Shown: positions 34,705 through 48,048, numbered from the stretch's first letter. The stretch: 64,000 nt of DNA from Pseudoscleropodium purum (GCA_963969395.1 OZ017795.1:6696001-6760000); one strand, 5' to 3'. Numbers and translations: made by a program. The notes: generated by a model not told the origin, from the sequence alone.

Positions 34705-36660
34705 GACTTCGCACTGTTCAGAGAGCCTGAAACGGAAATCTATACCGGTCCTAGTTTTTGAGCTACAACTGTGTGTAGATGAATTTCACAATTCGGGGTC
34801 CAGAATCACACCAATTTAACGAAATTGACAATAACCAGAAAGTGGGGAGTGGATATGGCTTACAATGCAGCCCTTCTTGTTTAATTGCTGACTATTCATT
34901 CTAAGTCTTCCTTGAGATGACAATATGTTTAACAGGACCTGAGATGTAAGGGCTCAGAAGTTTCTCAAAATTCACACTATAATGATTCGAGTAAGCTAGC
35001 CCCTCTTGTGCTTCAATTGCCTTCAACATTCACTAAAACTGCCCAGAACCAAGAGTAGATCGAATTTCAGCGTTTTTGTTTGAATTGTTTCGTTAGCATA
35101 TGAGCTCCAATCATGAGTGTTCGTTTCAACTCCAGAAGATCAATCAAATGTAGCAAAGGTCGTATAGTAATGGTAGTAGGAGTTTTACTGGAGTGTTTCG
35201 AAGCGCCAAAATTGTGGTAGTCAAATGCACAGAGCTTAAAAATCGAGCATGGGTACAGACCTGGGGTTTTAGACCAACATCTGGAAAAGAATCAATTTCT
35301 TGAAATTTTGTCATATTGGAAATAACAATAATAGTTCTTCAATATCCCATAGAATTGGCGTGATTATGGATGCCAAAATGTGACATTCATCTGCTCAAAA
35401 CTCTAAAAACTAGAATTGGAAAAGATTTGCATTTCAGGTTGAGTGCCCTAAAAAGTGCGAAAGTCATGGAATTCCGCCAATCAAATGACATTGATGTTGT
35501 AGAAAGCAAACTATGGTCATAATAGTTAAACTGACATGTTTAAAAGCACCTAAATTGTGACTTCCCAATTGCACAGAGCTCTAAAATCTCCGAGTGGTAA
35601 AGGTCAATGGCTGCAGACGCATGCCTGGAAATGTGCCAAGCTTTGGAAATTTCGCTATTTTAATGAATATGATAATAAGAATGGTGCCTTGCAGAAGAAA
35701 ACATGGGGTCCGTCATGTTCCGTCACGCTGACGATGATAACTACGCCATTATTTATAAGTGCACGTTGATGGAGAGAAGTGGATGGTCAACAATATCTTT
35801 GGTTGACTTGCATATAATGTGTAAATCTAGGGGATAGCCAAATGTGCCTATCAATCTTTTCCAGAAGTCCGGCGCCCTTGTCTCCTTGATGCCATGATAT
35901 GAAATTAGAGATCCCAGGTCTGGAGTTCATAAAAGAATTGCTATACCTCTCAGTTGAGAGGAATCATAATCCATAATATCAAACAAACATATTAAGCTCA
36001 TATCTTATGATTGCTTTCACAAAAATATGTGAGATCTTGATATCAATCGCTACCCTAGACTCCCACGATGTTTATGTAAATAAGTTTTAACAGTTTCGAG
36101 GTAGAATCCCGAGGATATTTCTGAGTTAATTATATCACAAACTCTTCCCCAATCATTCTCAGAAGTTATCCCGTGTACTCATCGAATTGCAGTCAATGGG
36201 TGATAAACTTTTTTCAGGTTGTGCACGTTGCGTAGTCTTCACGATATCAGAGTCGAAGAGATTGTCGAGTTCAGGCTTGCACCTCCTCGACTACCATAAA
36301 TCAATTCAAATGGTGCCAAGCTAAGGTAGAGCTGCTTTCCGATACGTCACTGTATAGCGCGGTGCCTGTCTAGCTAGCCTTTCCTTAGTCTACTGTTTCT
36401 TTCTCATTTCCACCGTCCTGAGCTAGCAAGTGGTTCCCACAGCTTGCCGCCTCTTGAATAGATTGAGTCCAACTCTACTCCTGTTGCAACAGTTATGGTC
36501 AAAGTCACTAAATTGGCTTATTTCATAGTATCAGAATTGTGACAGTCAAGTTCTCAGACTTCTAGACACGAGGACCTATATTAGATTTGAGGCTCTCAAA
36601 CGGGCACCTGGAAATTGCTAATCTCCTGACATTTCTACGAATTTAACGTTAGTTCAATAA
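34705..36660. repeat. Cluster of degenerate ~170-bp modules
   Basis: At least five copies: 34705-34850 (minus) and, on the plus strand, around 35206, 35373, 35549 and 36510. The three middle copies are quasi-tandem (167 and 176 bp between their (C)CAAAATTGTG landmarks). Shared blocks are (C)CAAAATTGTGA, GCACAGAGCTCTAAAA, ACTAGGA..GGTA.AGA, and CGCTATTTTAATGAA. Origin unknown; it could be an old satellite or SINE/MITE family. Confidence 0.5.
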
Positions 36661-36697
36661 AATAGCGTTCGTTAACGTCCTCGTTAGTGCCTCCGAG

Positions 36698-37905
36698 ATG
36701 TTTTCCATAGCCGGCATGGTTGAGCATCCCCCTGCAAGTGCAACCCAGCAAGACACACTACCCGAAGTCCACAACTTGGAAGCTGGTACTGCTTCCACCA
36801 TAGCCACCATAGTCACCACAACAGAAAACACAACCTCAAATCTTGAATCAGTTCCTCAACCTCGTGCTGTCACGCTGAGCACGCCATTAGCGATGCTACG
36901 AGCAACCCAATATACCAACGCAACAGAGCACATGTTACTCGGGAAGCTCCAGGGACGAAACCAACCCTCGGCGAGTGAGCTTTCCACTTGGTGTAAGAAA
37001 CACCTCCACTCCACGTTCCTTCACGTAACATGTCTCGGTCTTGGTTACTTCGAGGTCGCATTCTCTTCCCGAGATGGCAAGGAGGACACACTCCGACGCT
37101 GTGGCTTCTTCCTTAGGGAGATCGAAGTTGTGTTCTCCCACTGGCAACCTTCGTTTGAGCCCGAGGATCCTACCTGCGTGAATGCGTTTGCATATGCCAT
37201 CTGGGTGCAATTCTGGGGCCTGAACTCGTTGTTGAGAACCAAGGAGTGTTTGACTGAGATTGGGAAGCACATTGGCGTGGTGCTGATGGTGGAGGAAGAT
37301 GAAATCAACCGAGCTCAGACTGCAGGTTTACGAGTGCGAGTATTAGTATCCGCGGAGGATCTGAATTCTTTGCCTACAAGGATTGAGCTTACGGTGGGAA
37401 AACGTGTCAGGTGATATACTCTGGACTCCCTGAGAGGCGCAACGCGTGTGTTTCATACGCTCATTCATCACAGAATTGCCCTCTGGAATTGGGGGAGGAG
37501 GATTCTCTAGAGGTTACAACAGTTGGCCAGACTAGTTACCCGACTAGTTATTGTACCAAGGAAAGGGGCATGAATATTGTGAAAGCTCTGCAACAACAAC
37601 AACAACAACAACAACAGACGAATCTGCGGTCTGATGAACACATGGTTTTGAAACAGGCTAATTGCATTCGGGAGGATGAACCCATTGAAACTGATTGGGG
37701 TGATGCTCATGGGAAAGATGGCAAAAAAGGGTTGGCAGCTTCTGTTACTTCGCAATATACTAGGACTTTGAGTGGCCCTCTTCCGGCTCCGCATTCTCCT
37801 CCTCATTTTCAACTGGAGGCTGCGTCTCGGGTGGCTAGCTCGTGTGCGGGAATCTCAGTCATGTCAAATAAGTTCTCATCTCGACCTGTGTATGATTTGT
37901 AACTG
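36698..37905 (+). pseudogene. Retroelement gag-like gene (DUF4283 plus zinc knuckle), frameshifted
   Basis: Frame one (36698-37414, 238 codons) carries a DUF4283-like domain: GYFEVAFSSRDGKEDTLRRC, a central VFSHWQPSFEPED, and a later RVRVLVSAEDLNSLPTRIEL. Such domains bind RNA in LINE ORF1 and related gag proteins. The frame breaks at the GGGAAAA run (37396-37402). One missing A accounts for the shift, because the next frame continues into the expected QVIYSGLPERR and a zinc knuckle C-x4-H-x4-C whose first cysteine is Arg. That frame runs to 37902 and includes a nine-residue glutamine run. Its nominal start at 37411 is only a GTG codon. No reverse transcriptase follows. It is GC-richer than its neighbours. 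It may be a truncated LINE or a captured gag gene. A sequencing error at the homopolymer is possible. Confidence 0.7.
37591..37617 (+). repeat. (CAA)n microsatellite
   Basis: Nine trinucleotides encoding glutamine within the gag-like frame. Confidence 0.95.
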
Positions 37906-40282
37906 CTTAATACAAGGTATTTTGTTAGATACAGGTGATTAGAGCATTTGAATTTGTTGATAGTGTAAGTGCCTCCAGGGTTGAGGATGACATAATGGGC
38001 AAGTGCACGATATGGATTCCAAAAAGGACCATCTCCACAAAACACTATCATTTTTTGACTCATTGAATGTGTATTAGAAATTAGACATTTTATATTTACA
38101 TGAATTTGATGACACATTCATGAGAAAGTTGTAATACTACATCCATAACACTATTGAGCAAGAAAATTGAACAATTTTGATGTTCCTTTTCATTCCTTTG
38201 TTGTCAAATCTGGAATTGCCTCCATTCTAGATTTGAAGCAAAAGGAACAATATAGAATACCAATTTATAAAGAAATTGTTTATAAACATGATAATTAGCT
38301 AAAACAATGTTTGAGTCATATCCATGTTCAATTTTAATTCTTAATTTAATGTATTACTATATATCCTTATTTATAGAAACTTTTTAAAATCACAAATCTT
38401 TACACAATTTAAAAGGACTACAATTTCAAAACATTTTCTTCTTAAAACCATATGAAAGTCTTAAATACAAACTTAACAAGGTGCATGCCTAATTGTTTTA
38501 ATAATAAAAACTTAAATACGTAGTCCTTTCACTATTATAATGCAATCATGTGTTGAATATGTGAAATTAGGAGAAAATTCAATTTTTGAATTTGACCTAT
38601 ATAGAACATGATTGTGGTGTACAAACATGCCTTATATAACACCATGTAATTTTTCAATTTTTCAATTTTTCAATATTGTTTTCATTTCTGGAAGGACATT
38701 TTTCTATAGTCTAGAGAGTCCGGGAAGTGATGTCCAGATTGTGCCATTGCCCTAATTTGATTTGTATAGATCTCGATAAGGTAGAGTCCTTGAAGGAGGC
38801 CTCACAAATGGGTAACAATCCTTTCAAGAGAACTTGCAGCCTCATGACAAAGAAAGGATGTATGATGTAGATCTATACTTGACAGTAGGTAATGTAGAAA
38901 ATTAGATTTAAATCAATACTAGCATTATAAGTGCTGCAACGGTGATCATTAATAAACCACACAATTGTTCATACTTTTGAACTCGAGAGTTACAAATTTT
39001 TTTCATCAGATGCATTACTTAGGCATTGGAAGACATAAGATTTGTATGGTTTTATGCAATCTTAAGAACATGAATAATTATACATTCTATTCATGTAAGG
39101 AAAATGAATTTGTCCAATTGAAATGACTGTCATTGATAACAATGTGTATGGAAGCTCTCTACCAAACCGTTATTACATGAACATTCACCATGTTTCATTG
39201 TTTCTGACTGTCTGCTCTGCTTTGTCAGTGAGACCATTTCAATCCTGGGCTTAATACCTGAAATGACCATTTGAGAAAAAACGATTGATCTTCATCATCG
39301 CATCTGAAAAATCACTCCCTTCCAATCTGCAACAGTTCCATTCTTATGAGATTTGGCAAAATCAGAACAAACTTGCATATTCTTTTGCAACATAAGCATC
39401 TATTTATGGCAAATTTCATTAAAATGGCAACATCCTAGAACTTTGATGGTTTTACATCTATACCTGTCTTAGATGTTCATACCAACCTTTCTAAAAGTGG
39501 TGGATTTCATATGCCATTTTAATGAAATTTGTCATATTTCTGCTCTAAGCGATTCTCCAAAGGTGTCAAGTTTAAACCTTGTTGCATTTGTCCACACACT
39601 GGCAAATTCATGCATGCACTAACACTATATGTAAATATTTATTGTTACTGCACAAGGATGCAATAATTTTCATCAACCATGTGTGTGGCATTGATTGGTG
39701 CACCTATTAGGGCTCAATTCAAAGAGTCATATATGCCTCCACATGAACAAGTAGTGAATCATGAGGTAACTTTTATAGGTAAGGCAACCTAATTATTCAA
39801 TTAAGGCAACCTAATTTCACTATTATGAGTAGTATATAGCAAGAGCAATATCAAACCCTCCAACTGTAACTACTCTTACAAACACCTTTAGTAAGGGCTT
39901 TGAGACCAGAGATCATAGTCTTCCTTCTACAAATAATTTGGCATGAAGTAGGCATTTATTTAGAACTCTTTTAGTACTGAACTAACTAATAGCAAGTTAT
40001 TTGGCTACATTACATGTATTTTATCCTTTTGAAGCAAATGACACCTACAGTTGGGAAAGTAAAGTGCCATTGTTGGCTTTCAAATGACACTCACTATTAA
40101 CTAAAACTTTTTTTATTACACTTGAAGATATAGAATGATTGAATTTGTGTACACATGAGGTCACAATTGAGTTAGTAATAGGTTCTCTATAAAAATTCAA
40201 TTTTTCAACCACCCATTCTTTTTTGTAGTGGAACACACCCGGATACCTATCATTAGTTTTTGGTGGCACCATTTATTCTTCA
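37906..40282. other. AT-rich spacer with one inverted repeat
   Basis: No gene is recognised. An imperfect inverted repeat joins 39406-39434 (GGCAAATTTCATTAAAATGG) and 39511-39535 (CCATTTTAATGAAATTTG). Confidence 0.5.
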
Positions 40283-40286
40283 TTAA

Positions 40287-41406
40287 CCTCTAAAGGACTA
40301 GTTGCATTTTTTTGGCAACATAGTGATTTTGGACAACTCACTACAAATAGAATTTTTATTTTTTATTTGAAATTTTTATACACTGCAAGAAACTTGTGTC
40401 TTGGTTGACAAATTTTTATAGACATTCAATTTAACAATTGTGTTTTTATGTCAACAATGGCATTTAATTTAACATGAACATATTAAATTGAATGTCATTG
40501 TTGACATAAAAACATAGTTGTTAAATTAGATGTTTATAAAAATCTGTCAACTAAAACATAGGATACTTATAGTGACACATGTGAATGAAGGTTTTTCATT
40601 AAGGCCCAATAATTTTCAGAAATTTTGACTATATAGTTAAATAATTATTGTATAATATGTATTTTTTTCCTAGACTAGACAAGCCAAGCAAATAAAAAAA
40701 TCACTTTTATCAATAACGAAAATTTGAAATTGGTTTTTTAGATTTATATATATATGTGCAAAATTTTAAATTATTCTATTTTGATTAATGAGATGAAATT
40801 TATGAGGAGTTTTAGTTTGTGAGCAGTAATGGATTCTCTACCTCTAAAATAATCTTTGAAGTCTTTTTTTTAACTCAATTTTTAATATTTAAATAAATAA
40901 ATAAAATCATAGGATGTAGATTGTTTGTTACAACATCACAACCATTGGAATGGCATTTTTCAATTCGATAACTAAATTCTTAACAATTTGGTATTTCAAA
41001 TCATTTTTTACTTCTTTCTACTTATCATTTTTTTCCTATATGTTTTACAATTCCAAATGATTTGAAATTTTTCAAGCATGTAGCCAACTTGCATTGAAGA
41101 ATGAATCTAAAGAAGCACCAACAACATAGACATTTTTTCATAGAAAAGTGAGCTTGAGAAGTGTAGCTATCCTATTTTTCACAAGGCCCAAAAAAGGATT
41201 TATGTCAGTTCAAATGCTTATATCTTGTAATCTACACAATAGAAATTTTTGAAATTTTTTCCACATCTTTCCAAACCATCATACTTTAAAATCCTATAGT
41301 TATATGTATCCTAAGATGTGTGTTTTTTTCTAAAATTTGGTACTTGTATTAGAAATGGCAATTTTAGAGCATTTTTGGTGAAAACATGGGTAAGGAACTT
41401 TTAGGG
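40287..41406 (-). repeat. TTAA-flanked repeat, copy 6, carrying a CACTA MITE
   Basis: Begins CCTCTAAAGG after TTAA (40283-40286) and ends ACTTTTAGGG before TTAC (41407-41410). It aligns in reverse with copies 2 and 4. The alignment with copy 2 is broken only by the MITE at 40381-40574. Confidence 0.68.
40381..40574. mobile_element. 194-bp CACTA-type MITE
   Basis: Starts CACTGCAAGAAAC and ends CTTATAGTG. Inner arms are strongly inverted (TTAACAATTGTGTTTTTATG against its near complement). Flanking trinucleotides ATA and ACA differ by one base. Comparison with the copy at 4564 confirms it as an insertion. Confidence 0.78.
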
Positions 41407-41410
41407 TTAC

Positions 41411-43614
41411 TGCGATTGACATTTCTCTTTAAATAAAAAATTAGCAAATAGTGATTCATTTAGTTCCATTTTATAAGAAGTATCAATATATGGTGCAATA
41501 TTTGAACATGATAAGGTTTAGATGTGAAAATGACATTCAAATGAAAGATGTTAATTATTGAATTATCAATCTAATGGTGAATGTCTTGCCATACTCTAGT
41601 GGATGATTCATATTCTAGAAGTCAAATATGGTTTTATACATTTTTTGACAAACCTAAAAGAATGAAAATCTTTTCAAAAAATCATTTTTATGAAGTCTAT
41701 TAGCTTCACATGTACTAATAGAACTAATAGAATCAATGTAGCCTTTGCAATGCAACCAACTTTTAATTGAAAGAACCATTTTGTACAAGATGACGTATTC
41801 AATCCTTTTTAATAGTAAAATTGAATTTGAAAATTATTGAATCTACTTAAAGTTAAAGGTTCCATTTCTTGAAATTCAAGTTTAGAAGTATAATCTAGGG
41901 TTTCACTTAATTCTCAAAACCTAGAAAAACACAAGTATAGGGGTTCTTATGGGAAAAGATGTAATTAGTCTAAAGTTTATGAGACTAGTGTTACTTTTCA
42001 AATAGAATAATACTTATAATTTAAAAATACCTGGTTTTAGTCTTAAATTCTACAAACACTCTTATTCCTAGGGTTTGAATTTTGTTCTCAGTCCTTTACC
42101 AATATATGAAGTTTCAATCCTATATAGTATTCTATCAAGAGGTCAAATAGTCTGGTCAACATTTCAAGTTTGGTCAAACTGTCTTATGCAATGCATGATC
42201 TAGGACTTAATCAAATCTAGAATAATACTTTAAATATAATACACATAATTCCATAATTATTCCTTTTTATGTGAATTGGTCAAATTGTCTTGTTAATGCA
42301 AAGTATGCAAGTTTAAGTTTTATACCAAATTTCGTCTTTTTCCTTTTGCTTTTCTCTCATATTTTGAGGTCAAGTGGTCAAATAGTCAAATTTCACAAAC
42401 ACTGTTAATTCAAACACAAAACATTGGAATGATTCACAATTTGTCCAAACTTGTAAACCCTAAGACCAAGCACTGAAATTTCATATAATTCGATCAAAAG
42501 GGCCTAAGACCACATGGGACCAGCCCTAAAACCATGCAGAAAAGGCCCAAAACCACAAAAATGAACTTAAAATTCAAAAACAGGCCCTAAAAGGCTGAAA
42601 TTTGGAATTTAATGGAAAAATGACCTATAACCGCGGACTTCAGCCTATGACCGTGGAGAAAAGGATCTTATTACCGTTCAATTTCAGCTGTGAAGCCTGA
42701 ATCCCTAATCGGGCTGGCTCTGCAACGTCGCGCCTGCTGCTGCGTCTCTTTCCGATTCCAGAATTTTTAGGATGATTTGATTCTAATTTATAAAAATTTT
42801 GTTGATGATTCAGATCTAATCAACGAATTCAACCTTCATGATCAAGAAGAAATCAAATTCAAGCAAAGATTCAAAACTTTGGAAATTCAATGGAGATGCT
42901 ATTTCAAGCGCGGCAATTCTTTCACCAAATTCCGATTCCAAATACAAATTCTGATCAAGACTTCAAAATTTCCACTGTAGCAAAAATATATTTCTTTTTT
43001 TTCTCTCTATTACCACTTGTTTCTTATATAGCATAGAGCTCCTTTAGGTTCTCGTTCAATCAACCAATTCGAACTTACATCACAGCCCTCCGACTACAAA
43101 TTGGATCAATGTTTGAAATTTTGGGGTTTGGTGAAGAAATTTTGGCCGCGGCCACTTACTCATTGCTGGCTCGCTTGAGAATTTTGCCAGCACCACATTG
43201 ACCCAAACTCCATACCCTTCTCCAAATTTACTTCAGACTCATGCTTCAATCTTCTGCTTCAATCTTTTGTTTGCTTGCAAGAATGCACGTGTCCAAACTC
43301 GATCAGCCACAACACAATCCAACACCTTTCTTCTTGATTCTCGCCTCATAGAACTCTGGCTCAAAGACTCATATTGAATTGAACACCCAGAATAACAATT
43401 ACAAACTTTCAAACTTTTCTCATTTTATTTATGTTTGATTGACCAAGCTCACTCTCTAATCTTCTAGCAATTTCTATTCACAAATCTTCCAATTTTACTT
43501 ATTCGCAGTCTCAATACAATGCACAAAATGAACACAAGACAATTTGGCAATTTGGCAATTATAATTATCTTCTTACAATAACTAAAAACACAATGCACAA
43601 TATAATAATAATAG

Positions 43615-43667
<53 letters not shown>

Positions 43668-44800
43668 GTGGGCCTTACAATGCCAAGTTTTTCATTTATT
43701 TTTGACTATTTATATTCTAAAAAATGAGTGGTTACAACCCTCTTAAAAAGGTGTGACTAGGGTTGCATCCCATTCATCCATTTTTATTTATTATTATTAT
43801 TAATTTTTTAGAAATTTTCTTCATCCATCCTACCTAAATGTAAAATGTTTCTATTCACACTATTGAATCATTTTTAACTTTAAAAGTAACTTTATTTCCA
43901 TTTTTATTAATAAGGGGCCCCTAATAGGTCCACTTTTCTTAAATCTAATATTTTTTTAAAAATAATGTCATCTACAAGAAGGTTCACAAATTAGTAGCAC
44001 ATTTTGGTGATATTGCTTGAAAGGTTCTTGAACTTCAATTTACCTTTATGTAAACTCCAATTAGCAAAGGAATAATTTAATGTAGTAATATATTAAGGTA
44101 CTTAAAATGATTTATGATTTGGAATTTTTTCAGCAATTTAGTACATCCAAATCTCTTTGAGAGTACTTTCTTAATAATACCAATTTATATGCTAGTATAG
44201 AGGTGCCAACACATCAAAACATAAATATGCAATACCCTCAGGGTTCACTAGCCTCCAAAGTAGAAACAATATGAAAGTTAAATTAGGGCACTATTGAATC
44301 CTTTTACCTAAAATTTTATAAATTAAATAGACGTAATTAAGAATACAAGCTATATGACTTGAAGGCAAGTATAAGAAAATTAAAGTTCACCAAAATAAAA
44401 AAGGTAAGAACTATTTTTTTGTAAAGTCACATATGTAATAGTAAATAGGCAATCATTTTTGTAATTATATGATTAGTATATATCACTTGCATAAGGTGCT
44501 CTAAGATGACTGAATAATGTATTCCATCTCATAGTATTGGATGAATCAATTGTAGAGGAATTCACCTATTTCAAACTTTGTGAGAGGAATATTGTTTATA
44601 CAAGTTTCATTTGAACATGCATATGGAGGATAATAAAGCTTGACTTATACTACATGAAGTTGTACATTGTGAATCTCTATTTATATTTGTTTCAAAGCAA
44701 GCTTGGAAAATTGAACCTATGCTAGGAACTACTTAGCCTTACTTGCTATTTTCTTGCATTTGTTACTTACATGCAGGCTCTTTTCATTTGGAATACACTC
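41411..44800. other. Gene-free stretch
   Basis: No domain-bearing frame. 42500-43400 is somewhat GC-richer, and its C-rich strand resembles the LTR sequences at 58-59 kb, so it may hold an unrecognised LTR fragment. Confidence 0.35.
43618..43665. repeat. (AT)n microsatellite
   Basis: About 24 uninterrupted AT dinucleotides. Confidence 0.95.
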
Positions 44801-44809
44801 AATATCATG

Positions 44810-47543
44810 CAGTACAAAGTAAATTTAGCTAAGAACTTCTTCAAAACCATAATCAACAAAAAAGACATTGTGAAGGTAAGGAAGGACTTGCAAAGGCGAT
44901 AGTTGAGAAGACACTTGTGGTTGACCCTACACCTCAAGAAGGCCAGTAAAATGTTGAAGCCAAAAGCCTCATATGTGTTAAATGAAGAGGACTTTGAGAG
45001 GTTTGCCAAGTGCAACAAGTCCCTGAAGACTCCAAGTGGTTATTCACCTAACCTCAGGAAGTGTATATGCCAAAAGAACTTTGATGGCTTAGAATCCTAT
45101 GACTATATGTCCTAATGCAACATGTCTTGTCCCTAGCACTACAAGGCCTCATGAAACCTAGGCCACACATGGATGTGATGCGAATGTGCAAGGTATTTTG
45201 GCGCCTATGCACCAAGATGTACAATCCAAATAATTTTCCCTCACTTGAAGGTGATGTTGCTGAGAGCATGGCCTTGTTGAAGATCAAATTTCCTTGTCCA
45301 TTTTGACATTATGATGCATCTTCCTTACCATGTAGCAAAAGAATTGGACTTGTGTGGACCAATGAATGCTAGGTGGATGTACCTAGTGGAGTGTTACATA
45401 AAACTATTGAAAAATCATGTCTAGAATTTGGCCCCGCCAAAGGCATGCATGGTAGAGGGTTGCTTGAAGGATGAGTGCATTGGCTTCATCACTAAGTACC
45501 TACAAAGGTTTGAGTTTAGTTAGAGATGTATGTGGGACGAAGATGAAGAGTTCTTCAAGGCACAAGGAAGCCATATGTTATGTCTACTATCCTACAAGAC
45601 ATTGCACATGAATATGTTCTAATGAACGTGTCTGTTATGGAAGATTTCTATACATGAGTGCCCCATTCACCTAAACCATGGGCAATTGAATATCTTCTTG
45701 AAGCCAAATCACTTGCTATTAGTATTTGTTCTTCCAAAACCGCCACAATCTTCTATATCATAGCAATGGTCTAAAAGATCCAAACCAAGTGACTATAGTA
45801 GAAGAATGAGAGGCAATTGTGATGGGGTTGTTTGAATTCATATACACATGAAGGAGTAGTACTGAGTAGTGATCAACAACTTAATGACAACTATTCTTAG
45901 TTCTCTAGAAGTGTTGACACTATTGTAGCCTATTGTGCAATGTTACAAAATGTCTATCAATTACAGTCTCCCTTGCAATCATGCATTTGATGATTGTCTA
46001 ATCATATAGGCAAGTCTAATCGCAAAAAATGGTGCACTAAATAGAGGGTAAATATAGGGATTCCAATGCTAACAAGCTAGATGATGAACGCAATATCCAA
46101 TTCTGATCTCAATATGCATAAATTTGAGGACTAAAATTGCTTGTTGTTTAGTGCAAAGCCTTCCCAAATAGCCATGAAGTACTTCCAAATCACAGCTTTT
46201 GGGAACCACTTTCTAGTGGACAACAAAAGTAGCACCACATTGCGAAACTGCAATAGTAGTGTGGTGTTGGTCTTTGAAGAATCTTTGGAGAATGCAAGGG
46301 ACTTATTTGTGAACTATGTTGGGGTGCTGAAAGACATTGGTGCTAGATTATAGAGGTCTCAGTACACAAATTATTACTCTATGATGCAATTGGCTAAAGT
46401 CCCAAGACAATAGAGAGAATGCAACATATATATAGGATGATGTTGATTTCTTCGTGGTGAATCTCCAGCATATGTTATCCCACATGGCAAACCCCTTCAT
46501 CTTCCCTAGCCATGCCACGCATATATTTTTTTTTCACATGCAGTAGATACACCTACATAGAAAGTTGTTGTACAAAAAGAAGTAAGATTAAGGTGGAAGA
46601 TTATGGACAAAACAAATACCTTCATCACCACTACCTTTGAGACTGCTGGCCTAATTGCTCCTCAGATAAGTACTAGGTCCTCTAGAGGCGGCAAATTTGG
46701 TGGAGACCATTGAGCTATTTGAGGAAGAGAACTTGTTGGCACAAAAACATTACTAGCTATCACCTTGGTTGTACAATCATATTTTTTTCTCATGGAAGAC
46801 ATTATATAGTCACGCAAGTCGTGATAGACTTGTACCATGGGCAGAGCTTTCTTTGTATTCATTCCAACGCACAAGTATAGAGAGTCATACGATGTTAAAC
46901 TTGTCATCCTCCATGTAAAAGGCTCAATGTCTAGTGTCTTTGCATTCTCTGAACCCTTAAATCATCGGACTCAATCTTGTCTATAACATAGCCACAATCA
47001 CTTCTTTTGTATAATTTCAGCTAGCTTACTTGCTTTGCAATGTGAGAATGAGCAATCCTTAGTTCCTTACCTATCGTACAACATGGAAGTTGTTTGAAGT
47101 TGCTTTGGAGTTCCAAACAATTCATGTTGAAGTCGTCTCAAAGTGACCTGTAATAGCGTATGACAACTAGCTATGACTCTCAAATGGTCACCCTTAAACT
47201 GCCACCATGTCAATGCAACCTCCAGAGGCAAGCATTATGAAATCAAATCAAACCCCCTTCAATGAGAAAGAAGTTAGGACACAATTGTATCTCAGTGATG
47301 CCAAAGCACAAAATGTAATTGTCACCTTCAAAAAAGAAAAGAAATGACTTGGAAAAAAAGAACACGTGGGAAGCCTGTTTTCATCTAATTTTCATCCTCT
47401 AGTCATGGCCGCAACTGCAAACTAACTAGGACCCCATTGACAAAGGGCAAAAAATGCAATTACAGAGGGACAATCACAGTCGCGATTGCAACTCTGAATT
47501 CCTGTGACTACACATTCACATTTACCCCCATTTTCTTGTAGTG
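44810..47543 (+). mobile_element. Remnant of a CACTA (En/Spm) transposon with its 3' end
   Basis: The plus strand encodes broken pieces of a TNP2-type transposase. ASYVLNEEDFERFAKCNKSL and KTPSGYSPNLRKC (44960-45060), then MMHLPYHVAKELDLCGPMNA and RWMYLVECYIKLLKNHV (about 45310-45420), then KDECIGFITKYLQRFE (about 45470-45515), match the DUF4218 region. The frame ending GVLKDIGARL (46141-46353) matches DUF4216. Multiple stops interrupt it. The 3' terminus TTTTCTTGTAGTG ends at 47543. No CACTACAAG-type 5' end was found, so the 5' part and catalytic core appear lost. It could have mobilised the CACTA MITEs in this window, but nothing shows this. Confidence 0.78.
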
Positions 47544-48029
47544 CCTTGAGGCATACTACCATTCAAATAATGCAACTAATCTATCAAATGAGTCAATACA
47601 TATCTATATTTTAACCCCTAAGTGCTTCAAATCCCATATTTTAGATTTAAATTAATACTTCATAAAAATAAAAAGTTCATTATCTTTAATACAATTTTTT
47701 TTTCAATAGTACAAAGAAACACCATTTGGTTATGAATACCAACACAATGCTTAATCCCTAAATTTCCAAGGGATTTGTTCCTTCAAAAATCACCTCCATC
47801 CTAACATTTCTAAAATGAAAGTATATATTTACTTTGAACCATTTTTTGAAAAATCTAACTACAAATCTTATTCACCACTATCACGTCACTCTATCCTCCA
47901 AGTTTCAAAACTTTGACTATACAATGACAATGAGCCAAAAAGAGACATAGAAAGCAAGTCCATTAATTAACTAGCCTTCATCCCTACTAAAACAATAAGA
48001 GCCGATGATTTAAAAAAGAAATTACAAAT

Positions 48030-48048
48030 CCCCCCCCCCCCCCCCCCC
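48030..48048 (+). repeat. 19-base cytosine homopolymer
   Basis: An uninterrupted run of C from 48030 to 48048, inside AT-rich DNA. Its complement could form a G-quadruplex. Confidence 0.9.

Noticed and set aside
46662..46907. 81-codon minus-strand frame as a second CACTA gene
   Set aside because: No recognisable domain. It lies within the decayed CACTA transposon, so coding is possible but unsupported.
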